DNA from: Pseudomonas moraviensis
Lineage (GTDB): Bacteria > Pseudomonadota > Gammaproteobacteria > Pseudomonadales > Pseudomonadaceae
Reading direction: 5' to 3'
Length of the DNA stretch: 64,000 nucleotides
Assembly: GCF_900105805.1 (NCBI RefSeq)
Contig: NZ_LT629788.1
Span: 1,364,001 to 1,428,000, forward strand
A program made the translations under genes and the position numbers. Below are positions 1 to 8,803 of this stretch, in pieces. The notes under the pieces were generated by a model that did not search any database, had not been told where the DNA came from, and saw only the letters and a list, made by a program, of their open reading frames with translations. Numbering within the stretch: position 1 is the stretch's first letter; each line of letters starts with the position of its first letter.

Positions 1-341
1 ACAAAAGTCCCGGTCCCATCGAGAATATTCGTCAAAGTCTCGATAACCTCATCCATATCCACCATATCCGGGTTAAAGCTGATCTCCAGCACATCATCCC
101 CATTCAAAGCATCGGCATCCGCCGCAGCGATCTCGATCTTCAGCAGTTTCGAAGTCAGCGTGACCTTGACCCCGTCCAGCGTCGAAGGCTCTCCGTCCAG
201 GGTGATCTCCAGCTCATCCTCATCCGGATAGCGGCTCATCAGGAACATCTCACCCTTGTCGCTGTGGCAGCACAGCATGGCCATGTTGTCTTCTTCCTCG
301 TCGCACGGGTTGACGATCAGTAGGGCGGTGGTCATTTGCAT
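1..341 (-). CDS. Conserved hypothetical acidic protein (3' end outside window)
   Basis: I read this frame directly: from ATG at 341 the product begins MQMTTALLIVNPCDEEEDN and stays open to the window edge (at least 113 residues). It is rich in Asp and Glu, has no signal peptide or membrane segment, and looks like a small soluble cytoplasmic protein. Codon use is typical for Pseudomonas, which supports a real gene. A second ATG two codons downstream (335) is an alternative start. I do not recognise a family; the general look (short, acidic, beta-rich prediction) resembles some immunity-type proteins, but that is only an impression. It is transcribed away from the gene at 634. Confidence 0.6.
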   Translation of the reverse strand, partial: MQMTTALLIVNPCDEEEDNMAMLCCHSDKGEMFLMSRYPDEDELEITLDGEPSTLDGVKVTLTSKLLKIEIAAADADALNGDDVLEISFNPDMVDMDEVIETLTNILDGTGTF

Positions 342-633
342 GGGGAAAATCCTGGGCAGTGGCGGCGTTAAACCTGTTCGAAGGCGCGATTTTGCCAGTC
401 TCTGCTCATTCGCGCTGCCTGCATCGGCAAAAAGTGGCAAAGCAGGACATTTCCGTCGCCCACTTCCGAGTAGCGAGAAGGGGAAATCCGACGTCAGCGT
501 AAGGCAATTACCGGATGCGCAAAATTCGGGCGTAATTGCGATTTTTCGCTTGTGATAGCCACCTTTTTATCGGTAGTTTCGCCGCTCTTGCGCAATGGAG
601 TGCGTTACCCAAACCCCAAAAAGGACCTTTGCC

Positions 634-2028
634 ATGACCCAATATTTCGAACGCGCCGAAGAAATCCGCCACTTGTCCGATGAGCAGATCGAGGAGATCT
701 ACAAGCGCTATCTGGAAGGCGAGAAAACTGCACAACTGATGGAGGAGTTCCAGATTCCTTCTACGGTGCGCAGTCTGCTCAGGGTTCTGCCACCGATTGT
801 CAGTGCAGACCTCACCTGCCCCTATTGCGAATTGCCGATGTGGGTGCGCCGACACGCCAGAGGCACGCCGCTTTCGCTGCGCAGTACCTTCAAATGCGTA
901 CGCTGTGAACACCAGCACAGCGTGACCGCCGCCAATCGCCGCCACACCACATGCAACTGCAAGGAATGCTTCAAGTTGCGCCAGCAGCAACTGGCGGTCC
1001 GGGCCGCGCGGGACCGTTTGGAGCTGGAGGCGCGATATGCCGCGCGAAAACCTGCAGTGCCTTACGCCAATCTGGGGTTTGTGCAGAAGTTGACGTTGCT
1101 CGCCTTGCTGGATGACGGCTATGGCGCCAACGTTGAATGGATTGCGCCGCTGAATGCGCCATCCAGAGAGGAACTGCTCGCCCAGACTTATGAGGCTCGA
1201 GAAGAGTTGCTCAAAAGCCTGCATGAAGCCGGGGTGCTGACGGTTTCCACCGATTCCGACATCAACGCGTTCGATCGCAGTGAGGGCTGCAGCATTCGCG
1301 AGTACAGCGCGGTGCGTTGGCTGCCCAACGTCACGCTCGACGGCGCCGCGCGCAGTACCCGAGAGAATCTGTACCTGATGCTGTATCAGGAGTTGTCAGG
1401 CAGCGTACAAGCTGCCTGGAAAAGCGAAATCTATTCGCTGGTTTTCAGTCTGGCCCGCGAAGAGTCCATTCAATACATCCGTGTGTTGGCCCATGAAGTG
1501 GACTTCGCCTTCACGGCCGAAGCCCGCGCCGAGGAGGTGGTCGGGCAGTTGCTGCAGGACTTTTCGGTCAGCCAGCTCTATTACTTCGCCCGGCTGGCAG
1601 TGAGAAACGCCGCGCATTTCTATGCCACCGGCAATTCCAAAGGGCGCAGTCACGCCTCCAACACCATTCCACGCAACATGCTGGGCACGGCGCAGGACGC
1701 GCTGGCGCGCAACTGGCGCAAGAATGCCCATCGCGATGCGCGGGTGCCGCAAACGGCCTTGCAGCGGTTGCTTTACGACGTCGTGCTCAAGGACAGTGGC
1801 GCCGGGTTTTCCAAATCGCCGGGCATGTACTGGCGTGACGAACTGGTCCCGCAATTCTTCAGCGCCGTAGCGTTCGACAGCGACTTGCTCAGCCATCTGC
1901 GCCTGTTCTGTCGCGAATGTGATTCGAGCAACATCGACGCCAGCATGGACAAGCAGATCCTGCAAACGATGTGCTACGACTGCGCCACGGTGAGCAAATT
2001 CAGAGCCTTTGAGGAGCTGCCAGACTGA
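634..2028 (+). CDS. Hypothetical protein with N- and C-terminal CxxC zinc-ribbon-like pairs
   Basis: The product has 464 residues starting MTQYFERAEEIRHLSDEQI; the ATG at 634 is preceded by an AAAAGGA ribosome-binding site at 617-623, so the in-frame upstream ATG at 595 is less likely. The first ~60 residues look helical and HTH-like (HLSDEQIEEIYKRYLEG). A CPYC pair and a CVRC pair ~27 residues later, then a CNCKEC cluster, suggest a zinc ribbon at residues ~65-110. A second set (CREC ... CYDC) is at the extreme C terminus. The middle is helical with no recognised domain. No membrane segment. Function unknown; nucleic-acid binding is possible but unproven. It stands alone upstream of gdhB. 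Confidence 0.8.
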   Translation: MTQYFERAEEIRHLSDEQIEEIYKRYLEGEKTAQLMEEFQIPSTVRSLLRVLPPIVSADLTCPYCELPMWVRRHARGTPLSLRSTFKCVRCEHQHSVTAANRRHTTCNCKECFKLRQQQLAVRAARDRLELEARYAARKPAVPYANLGFVQKLTLLALLDDGYGANVEWIAPLNAPSREELLAQTYEAREELLKSLHEAGVLTVSTDSDINAFDRSEGCSIREYSAVRWLPNVTLDGAARSTRENLYLMLYQELSGSVQAAWKSEIYSLVFSLAREESIQYIRVLAHEVDFAFTAEARAEEVVGQLLQDFSVSQLYYFARLAVRNAAHFYATGNSKGRSHASNTIPRNMLGTAQDALARNWRKNAHRDARVPQTALQRLLYDVVLKDSGAGFSKSPGMYWRDELVPQFFSAVAFDSDLLSHLRLFCRECDSSNIDASMDKQILQTMCYDCATVSKFRAFEELPD

Positions 2029-2507
2029 TCCGCGTCATCCGCTGGCGCTGAACCGGATGCCACGCTCAGGGTCGATAAAAGGGCCTTGGGCGTTTTCGTT
2101 TCCGGATATGTAACGTTCCTGGCGACCGTACTGGCACGAAAGTCCCGTGAAACCGGGGTTTCGAACCTGCGTTTGAGTCCACGCCTGCTAGTGTTGAAGC
2201 AGGCGAAACCCTGCATTTACGTGCCAATGACCGAATATGTCGCAGCACCGCAAGCAGACACATTGTCGCACCCATTAAGCTGCGCAACGGATGAGCACCC
2301 GTAAAGGCATTGCTGGCGGCGCTGGCAGTCGCTTTTGCAGATGCTCATTCATGGAAGGTGAATGTGACCTGAGTGTCCCGTCCAGCTTCACCCACCTGTC
2401 TCCCTGTTTCCTCTGCCCGAGAATCAGGAACAGGGCGACACGAGGCCCGAAAGGGCTGTTGCACGCGACGCTTTCCATCAATAACAAGCTTAAGCGGAGT
2501 ACCACAG
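2029..2507. other. Intergenic region upstream of gdhB
   Basis: About 480 bases without a credible gene. The only firm element is the AGCGGAG ribosome-binding site at 2493-2499 in front of gdhB. The frame of gdhB remains open upstream to 2373, but codon use there is poor and no start with a binding site is present. I see no clear promoter motif or terminator for the preceding gene. Confidence 0.5.
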
Positions 2508-5500
2508 ATGGCGTTCTTCACCGCAGCCAGCAAAGCCGACTTCCAGCACCAACTGCAAGCGGCACTGGCGCAGCACATCAGTGAACAGGCACTGCCACAA
2601 GTGGCGCTGTTCGCTGAACAATTCTTTGGCATCATTTCCCTGGACGAGCTGACTCAACGTCGCCTCTCCGACCTCGCTGGCTGTACTCTCTCTGCGTGGC
2701 GCCTGCTTGAGCGCTTCGATCACGCGCAACCGCAAGTGCGTGTCTACAACCCCGATTACGAACGCCACGGCTGGCAGTCGACCCACACCGCGGTCGAAGT
2801 GCTGCACCACGACCTGCCATTTCTGGTCGACTCGGTGCGTACCGAGCTGAACCGTCGCGGCTACAGCATTCACACCCTGCAGACCACCGTGCTCAGCGTG
2901 CGTCGTGGCAGCAAGGGCGAACTGCTGGAAATCCTGCCAAAAGGCAGCACCGGCGAAGGCGTACTGCACGAATCGCTGATGTATCTGGAAATCGACCGTT
3001 GCGCCAACGCGGCCGAGCTGAACGTGCTGAGCAAAGAGCTTGAGCAGGTGCTCGGTGAAGTGCGCGTCGCCGTTGCTGACTTCGAGCCGATGAAAGCCAA
3101 GGTGCAGGACATCCTCACCCGTCTCGACAACAGCGCTTATCCGGTTGATGCCGACGAGAAGAACGAAGTCAAAAGCTTCCTGGAATGGCTGGTGGGCAAC
3201 CACTTCACCTTCCTCGGCTACGAAGAGTTCGTGGTCACAGATCAGGCCGATGGCGGCCACATCGAGTACGACCAGAACTCCTTCCTCGGCCTGACCAAAC
3301 TGCTGCGCACCGGCCTGACCTACGAAGACCTGCGCATCGAAGACTACGCCGTGGCCTATCTGCGCGAACCGACCCTGCTGTCGTTCGCCAAGGCCGCGCA
3401 CCCGAGCCGTGTGCACCGTCCGGCCTACCCGGACTACGTGTCGATCCGTGAAATCGACGCCGACGGCAAAGTCATCAAGGAACACCGCTTCATGGGCCTG
3501 TACACCTCGTCGGTGTATGGCGAGAGCGTGCGGGTCATCCCGTTCATCCGCCGCAAGGTCGAAGAAATCGAGCGCCGCTCGGGCTTCCAGTCCAAGGCTC
3601 ACCTGGGCAAGGAACTGGCGCAGGTGCTCGAAGTGCTGCCGCGTGACGACCTGTTCCAGACCCCGGTCGACGAACTGTTCACCACCGTGATGTCGATCGT
3701 GCAGATTCAGGAACGCAACAAGATCCGCGTGTTCCTGCGCAAAGACCCGTACGGTCGCTTCTGCTACTGCCTGGCCTATGTGCCGCGCGACATCTATTCC
3801 ACCGAAGTCCGCCAGAAGATCCAGCAAGTGCTGATGGAGCGCTTGAAAGCCTCTGACTGCGAATTCTGGACGTTCTTCTCCGAGTCGGTTCTGGCCCGCG
3901 TGCAGCTGATTCTGCGCGTCGATCCGAAGAACCGCCTCGACATCGACCCGGTGCTGCTGGAAAAAGAAGTGGTCCAGGCCTGCCGCAGCTGGCAGGACGA
4001 CTACGCCGCACTGACCGTCGAAAGCTTCGGCGAAGCCCATGGCACCAACGTGCTGGCCGACTTCCCGAAAGGCTTCCCGGCCGGTTACCGCGAGCGCTTC
4101 GCGGCGCATTCGGCCGTGGTCGACATGCAGCACCTGCTGAGCCTCAACGAAAAAAATCCGTTGGTGATGAGTTTCTACCAGCCGCTGGGCCAGGTCTCCG
4201 GCCAGCGCGAGCTGCATTGCAAGCTGTATCACGCCGACACGCCGCTGGCGCTGTCCGACGTCCTGCCGATTCTGGAAAACCTCGGCCTGCGCGTACTGGG
4301 TGAATTCCCGTATCGCCTGCGCCACACCAACGGCCGCGAATTCTGGATTCACGATTTCGCCTTCACCGCCGCCGAAGGTCTGGACCTCGACATCCAGCAA
4401 CTCAACGACACCCTGCAGGACGCGTTCGTGCACATCGTGCGTGGCGACGCCGAGAACGATGCGTTCAACCGTCTGGTGCTGACCGCCGGTCTGCCATGGC
4501 GCGACGTTGCGCTGCTGCGTGCCTACGCCCGTTACCTGAAGCAGATTCGTCTGGGCTTCGACCTGGGTTACATCGCCAGCACGTTGAACAACCACACCGA
4601 CATCGCTCGCGAACTGACCCGGTTGTTCAAGACCCGTTTCTACCTGGCGCGCAAACTCGGCAGCGATGATCTGGAAGACAAGCAGCTGCGTCTGGAACAA
4701 GCGATTCTGACCGCACTGGACGATGTTCAGGTGCTCAACGAAGACCGCATCCTGCGTCGTTACCTCGACCTGATCAAAGCCACCCTGCGCACCAACTTCT
4801 ATCAGACCGATGCCAACGGCCAGAACAAGTCGTACTTCAGCTTCAAGTTCAACCCGCATGCGATCCCTGAACTGCCGAAGCCAGTGCCGAAGTTCGAAAT
4901 CTTCGTCTACTCGCCACGCGTCGAAGGCGTGCACCTGCGCTTCGGCAACGTCGCTCGCGGCGGTCTGCGCTGGTCCGATCGTGAAGAAGACTTCCGTACC
5001 GAAGTGCTCGGCCTGGTAAAAGCCCAGCAAGTGAAGAACTCGGTCATCGTGCCAGTGGGCGCGAAGGGCGGCTTCCTGCCGCGTCGCCTGCCACTGGGCG
5101 GCAGCCGTGACGAGATCGCGGCCGAGGGCATCGCCTGCTACCGCATCTTCATTTCCGGTCTGCTGGACATCACCGACAACCTGAAGGACGGCGCGCTGGT
5201 GCCGCCGGTCAATGTCGTGCGTCATGACGACGATGACCCGTACCTGGTGGTCGCAGCGGACAAGGGCACTGCAACCTTCTCCGATATCGCCAACGGCATC
5301 GCCATCGACTACGGCTTCTGGCTGGGTGACGCGTTTGCATCCGGTGGTTCGGCCGGTTACGACCACAAGAAAATGGGCATCACCGCCAAGGGCGCGTGGG
5401 TCGGCGTACAGCGCCACTTCCGCGAGCGCGGCATCAATGTCCAGGAAGACAGCATCACCGTGGTTGGCGTCGGCGACATGGCCGGCGACGTGTTCGGTAA

Positions 5501-7403
5501 CGGCCTGTTGATGTCCGACAAGCTGCAACTGGTCGCTGCGTTCAACCACATGCACATCTTCATCGACCCGAACCCGAACCCGGCGACCAGCTTCGTCGAG
5601 CGTCAGCGTCTGTTCGACCTGCCGCGTTCGGCCTGGACCGATTACGACACCAGCATCATGTCCGAAGGTGGCGGTATCTTCTCGCGCAGCGCGAAGAGCA
5701 TCGCGATCTCGCCGCAGATGAAAGAACGCTTCGACATCCAGGCTGACAAGCTGACCCCGACCGAACTGCTCAATGCCTTGCTCAAGGCGCCGGTGGATCT
5801 GTTGTGGAACGGCGGTATCGGTACCTACGTCAAGGCCAGCACCGAAAGCCACGCCGATGTCGGCGACAAGGCTAACGACGCGCTGCGCGTGAACGGCAAC
5901 GAGCTGCGCTGCAAAGTCGTGGGCGAGGGCGGTAACCTCGGCATGACCCAACTGGGTCGTGTGGAATTCGGTCTCAATGGCGGCGGTTCCAACACCGACT
6001 TCATCGACAACGCCGGTGGCGTGGACTGCTCCGACCACGAAGTGAACATCAAGATCCTGCTGAACGAAGTGGTTCAGGCCGGTGACATGACCGACAAGCA
6101 ACGCAACCAGTTGCTCGCGAGCATGACCGACGAAGTCGGCAATCTGGTGCTGGGCAACAACTACAAGCAGACCCAGGCCCTGTCCCTGGCGGCGCGCCGT
6201 GCCTACGCGCGCATCGCTGAGTACAAGCGTCTGATGAGCGATCTCGAGGGCCGTGGCAAGCTGGACCGCGCCATCGAGTTCCTGCCGACCGAAGAGCAAC
6301 TGACCGAGCGCGTCGCGGAGGGCCACGGCCTGACTCGTCCTGAGCTGTCGGTGCTGATTTCCTACAGCAAGATCGACCTCAAGGAACAGTTGCTCGGTTC
6401 GCTGGTGCCGGACGACGACTACCTGACCCGCGACATGGAAACGGCGTTCCCGCCGACCCTGGTCAGCAAGTTCTCCGAAGCCATGCGTCGTCACCGTCTG
6501 AAGCGCGAGATCGTCAGCACCCAGATCGCCAACGATCTGGTCAACCACATGGGCATCACCTTCGTGCAACGACTCAAAGAGTCGACCGGCATGAGCCCGG
6601 CGAACGTGGCGGGCGCTTACGTGATCGTGCGTGACATCTTCCACCTCCCGCACTGGTTCCGTCAGATCGAAGCGCTGGACTACCAGGTTTCCGCTGACGT
6701 GCAGCTGGAGCTGATGGACGAGTTGATGCGTCTGGGGCGCCGTGCCACCCGCTGGTTCCTGCGTGCCCGTCGCAACGAGCAGAACGCTGCCCGTGACGTC
6801 GCGCATTTCGGTCCGCACCTGAAAGAACTGGGTCTGAAACTCGACGAACTGCTCAGCGGCGAAATCCGCGAGAACTGGCAGTCGCGTTATCAGGCCTACG
6901 TCGAAGCCGGTGTGCCGGAATTGCTGGCGCGTATGGTTGCGGGCACTTCGCACCTGTACACGTTGCTGCCGATCATCGAAGCGGCCGACGTCACCGGGCA
7001 GAACCCGGCCGAAGTGGCCAAGGCCTACTTCGCCGTCGGCTCTGCGCTGGACATCACCTGGTACCTGCAACAGATCAGCGCGCTGCCGGTGGAAAACAAC
7101 TGGCAGGCCCTGGCCCGTGAAGCGTTCCGTGATGACGTCGACTGGCAGCAGCGGGCGATCACCATCTCCGTCCTGCAACAGGGCGACGGCTCCCAGGACG
7201 TGGAAGCACGCCTGGCACTGTGGATGGCCCAGCACGAAAGCATGATCGAGCGCTGGCGCGCCATGCTGGTGGAAATCCGCGCGGCTAGCGGCACGGACTA
7301 CGCCATGTACGCAGTGGCCAACCGTGAACTGCTGGATCTGGCGTTGAGCGGGCAAGCGATCGTGCCTGCTGCCACCGCGAATGCCGAGCTTGAACTGGCG
7401 TAA
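2508..7403 (+). CDS. gdhB: NAD-specific glutamate dehydrogenase, 180-kDa class
   Basis: The 1631-residue product is the large catabolic NAD-dependent glutamate dehydrogenase (Bac_GDH family), which deaminates glutamate to 2-oxoglutarate and ammonia; it is a cytoplasmic enzyme and, in P. aeruginosa, arginine-responsive. The start MAFFTAASKADFQHQLQAAL follows an AGCGGAG site. The long N-terminal regulatory part covers roughly residues 1-700. The catalytic part shows GGLRWSDREEDFRTE near residue 817, PVGAKGGF near 850, the nucleotide-binding region around 990-1010 (VVGVGDMAGDVFGNG), and WNGGIGTY near 1100. Length agrees with the family (about 1600). It is monocistronic, with an intrinsic terminator directly after the stop. 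A 1621-residue open frame lies antisense but is a codon-bias shadow. Confidence 0.98.
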   Translation: MAFFTAASKADFQHQLQAALAQHISEQALPQVALFAEQFFGIISLDELTQRRLSDLAGCTLSAWRLLERFDHAQPQVRVYNPDYERHGWQSTHTAVEVLHHDLPFLVDSVRTELNRRGYSIHTLQTTVLSVRRGSKGELLEILPKGSTGEGVLHESLMYLEIDRCANAAELNVLSKELEQVLGEVRVAVADFEPMKAKVQDILTRLDNSAYPVDADEKNEVKSFLEWLVGNHFTFLGYEEFVVTDQADGGHIEYDQNSFLGLTKLLRTGLTYEDLRIEDYAVAYLREPTLLSFAKAAHPSRVHRPAYPDYVSIREIDADGKVIKEHRFMGLYTSSVYGESVRVIPFIRRKVEEIERRSGFQSKAHLGKELAQVLEVLPRDDLFQTPVDELFTTVMSIVQIQERNKIRVFLRKDPYGRFCYCLAYVPRDIYSTEVRQKIQQVLMERLKASDCEFWTFFSESVLARVQLILRVDPKNRLDIDPVLLEKEVVQACRSWQDDYAALTVESFGEAHGTNVLADFPKGFPAGYRERFAAHSAVVDMQHLLSLNEKNPLVMSFYQPLGQVSGQRELHCKLYHADTPLALSDVLPILENLGLRVLGEFPYRLRHTNGREFWIHDFAFTAAEGLDLDIQQLNDTLQDAFVHIVRGDAENDAFNRLVLTAGLPWRDVALLRAYARYLKQIRLGFDLGYIASTLNNHTDIARELTRLFKTRFYLARKLGSDDLEDKQLRLEQAILTALDDVQVLNEDRILRRYLDLIKATLRTNFYQTDANGQNKSYFSFKFNPHAIPELPKPVPKFEIFVYSPRVEGVHLRFGNVARGGLRWSDREEDFRTEVLGLVKAQQVKNSVIVPVGAKGGFLPRRLPLGGSRDEIAAEGIACYRIFISGLLDITDNLKDGALVPPVNVVRHDDDDPYLVVAADKGTATFSDIANGIAIDYGFWLGDAFASGGSAGYDHKKMGITAKGAWVGVQRHFRERGINVQEDSITVVGVGDMAGDVFGNGLLMSDKLQLVAAFNHMHIFIDPNPNPATSFVERQRLFDLPRSAWTDYDTSIMSEGGGIFSRSAKSIAISPQMKERFDIQADKLTPTELLNALLKAPVDLLWNGGIGTYVKASTESHADVGDKANDALRVNGNELRCKVVGEGGNLGMTQLGRVEFGLNGGGSNTDFIDNAGGVDCSDHEVNIKILLNEVVQAGDMTDKQRNQLLASMTDEVGNLVLGNNYKQTQALSLAARRAYARIAEYKRLMSDLEGRGKLDRAIEFLPTEEQLTERVAEGHGLTRPELSVLISYSKIDLKEQLLGSLVPDDDYLTRDMETAFPPTLVSKFSEAMRRHRLKREIVSTQIANDLVNHMGITFVQRLKESTGMSPANVAGAYVIVRDIFHLPHWFRQIEALDYQVSADVQLELMDELMRLGRRATRWFLRARRNEQNAARDVAHFGPHLKELGLKLDELLSGEIRENWQSRYQAYVEAGVPELLARMVAGTSHLYTLLPIIEAADVTGQNPAEVAKAYFAVGSALDITWYLQQISALPVENNWQALAREAFRDDVDWQQRAITISVLQQGDGSQDVEARLALWMAQHESMIERWRAMLVEIRAASGTDYAMYAVANRELLDLALSGQAIVPAATANAELELA

Positions 7404-7417
7404 GTAGTGGCTGAATG

Positions 7418-7453
7418 AAAAAGCCCCGCTCTCGAAAGAGGCGGGGCTTTTTC
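7418..7453 (+). terminator. Rho-independent terminator of gdhB
   Basis: An AAAAAGCCCCGC arm pairs with GCGGGGCTTTTT, separated by a short CTCTCGAAAGAG segment that itself can pair, followed by Ts. It begins 15 bases after the gdhB stop codon. Confidence 0.93.
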
Positions 7454-7563
7454 TTGTCCGTCATTCAGAACGCATCGGCGCAGCGAAAGGCGAAAGCAGG
7501 CTCACTCCTGCAACGCCGCCACCTGTACATCCTCCTGCTGATCGATGGCTGATCACCCGGCCA

Positions 7564-7965
7564 TCAGTTTTCCAACGGGATAAGCACCTGCTCATCCGGC
7601 GCCAGCACCATGAACACCAGCAACTTGGCAGGCTTGGTCGAGCTGGCATTCTTCGACACCAGATGCTCGGAGCCGGCCGGCTCGTACCAGAACTGGCCCT
7701 TCTTGTAGGTGATCGCCTGTTCGCCCTTCACTTGGGAAATTATTTCGCCGTCCAGCACGTAGGCCATCGCGGTGCCTTCGTGTTTATGGGCGATCGAGGA
7801 CTGGCCGGGTTTGTAGTCGACTTCGATCATCATGGCTTTCTTGCCGGGGGCGTTTTTCAGCAGTTGTTCCTGCAGGACGGTAATTTTCTCGGACGGATCG
7901 TGGGCCATCGCCGATGCGGACAGGGTGAAGGCGAGGGCAGCGGCGAAGAAGGGCAGGGCTTTCAT
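7564..7965 (-). CDS. Secreted small cupin-domain protein
   Basis: The product has 133 residues with a clear signal peptide (MKALPFFAAALAFTLSASAMA, cleavage before HDPSEK), so it should be periplasmic. The rest is a single cupin barrel: the motif HKHEGTAMAYVLDGEI carries the first-motif histidines and glutamate, and GQFWYEPAGSEH is the second motif with its histidine. Small periplasmic cupins bind a metal and often a small ligand; the substrate cannot be read from sequence. The ATG at 7965 has a CAGG-containing binding site upstream. It is monocistronic, convergent with gdhB, and has REPINs on its 5' side. Confidence 0.88.
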   Translation of the reverse strand: MKALPFFAAALAFTLSASAMAHDPSEKITVLQEQLLKNAPGKKAMMIEVDYKPGQSSIAHKHEGTAMAYVLDGEIISQVKGEQAITYKKGQFWYEPAGSEHLVSKNASSTKPAKLLVFMVLAPDEQVLIPLEN

Positions 7966-8011
7966 GGCGGTTTACCTGTGAGGGTTGAGGTGTAATCACA
8001 GTAGGCCGCAA

Positions 8012-8290
8012 AGGGGCCGGTTCAAACGGCCAATATTCGGGAAGATCAGGTGACCAATCCAGGCAAGACGAGAAACCGTGGCGAGGGAGCTTGCTCCCGC
8101 TGGGGTGCGCAGCGCCCCCAAAACCTGCGATCCGATTCCTTCAGGAGAATCACTTTGCCCGGTTTGACGACTGCTGCGCAGCCGAGCGGGAGCAAGCTCC
8201 CTCCCACAGGTGCGTGCTAGACGATGGGAAAGCTGTTGCCCCTGCGGGCCGGGGCAAACGGCCAATGCGGGAAGATCAGGTGACCAATCT
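8012..8290. repeat. Partial tandem duplication carrying a REPIN and a vestige of the neighbouring gene's 3' end
   Basis: The ~45-base stretch at 8012-8059 (containing CGGCCAAT and GAAGATCAGGTGACCAATC) recurs at 8245-8290. Between the copies lie a REPIN (8078-8207) and, at 8217-8237, a reverse-strand stretch that translates to NSFPIV followed by a stop, the same last six residues as the monooxygenase-like gene ending at 8387. The simplest reading is a duplication of the unit (flank + REPIN + gene end). Confidence 0.65.
8078..8207. repeat. REPIN (GAGGGAGCTTGCTCCC-type REP pair)
   Basis: Two inverted REP palindromes, GTGGCGAGGGAGCTTGCTCC at the left and its complement ending in CTCCCTCCCAC at the right, flank a ~80-base spacer. 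The same REP class builds the two large arrays at 11,003 and 37,306. Confidence 0.88.
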
Positions 8291-8295
8291 TTGTC

Positions 8296-8388
8296 AAAAG
8301 CAAAGATCGCAGCCTTCGGCAGCTCCTACAGGGGAACGCATTCCAGAGTAGGAGCTGCCGAAGGCTGCGATCTTTTGATCTTGCTTTT
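8296..8388. repeat. REPIN of the GATCGCAGCCTTCGGCAGCTCC class
   Basis: Inverted pair: AAGATCGCAGCCTTCGGCAG at 8302-8321 and CTGCCGAAGGCTGCGATCTT at 8354-8373, separated by about 30 bases. It abuts the stop codon of the gene ending at 8387 and could serve as its transcription terminator. Confidence 0.87.
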
Positions 8389-8680
8389 AAACGATTGGGA
8401 AGCTGTTGAAATCGACGCTATTGGCCAGGCGGCTATCGATCAGGTCGATAAACCCCTGCGCCTCGGGCCGGTTGAAATGCGCCTGCATCGCCGCTTCCGA
8501 CTGCCAGCGCGCACTGACCGTCCAGCGGTGGCTGTCCTCGGGGCAGCGGTCGACCAGGTAGGAATCGCAGCCCGGGGTTTCGCGCAGGGTGTCGACGATC
8601 TTCTGCAATTGCTTGCCGAGCTCTTCCGAGCGGCCCGCAACAGCCTTCACCTGAACCGTGTTGATCACTTCGTTGGACAT
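8387..8680 (-). CDS. Antibiotic-biosynthesis-monooxygenase (ABM) domain protein
   Basis: The 97-residue product (MSNEVINTVQVKAVAGRSEE...) is a single dimeric alpha+beta barrel (ferredoxin-like) domain of the ABM/YgiN class: TVQVKAVAGRSEELGKQL, then ETPGCDSYLVDRCPEDSHRW, then an AAMQAHFNRPE segment. Such proteins act as quinol or haem-related monooxygenases or as small stress proteins; the substrate is not evident here. It is cytoplasmic and single-gene. The 3' end coincides with a REPIN, and a vestigial copy of its last six codons lies 170 bases downstream. Confidence 0.85.
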   Translation of the reverse strand: MSNEVINTVQVKAVAGRSEELGKQLQKIVDTLRETPGCDSYLVDRCPEDSHRWTVSARWQSEAAMQAHFNRPEAQGFIDLIDSRLANSVDFNSFPIV

Positions 8681-8803
8681 TGCTCACACTCCTGAATCAG
8701 GCCGGACGAATCCTGCTCACTGAGGGATAACGCCTGTGCAGAATAGGCCTGCCGCCATGAATCACCAATAACCAATCGGCGGTAAAAGCCTTATACCAAT
8801 GGC

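Noticed and set aside
2490..7355. 1621-codon antisense frame over gdhB
   Set aside because: Codon-bias shadow of a high-GC gene; no binding site, no protein-like composition.
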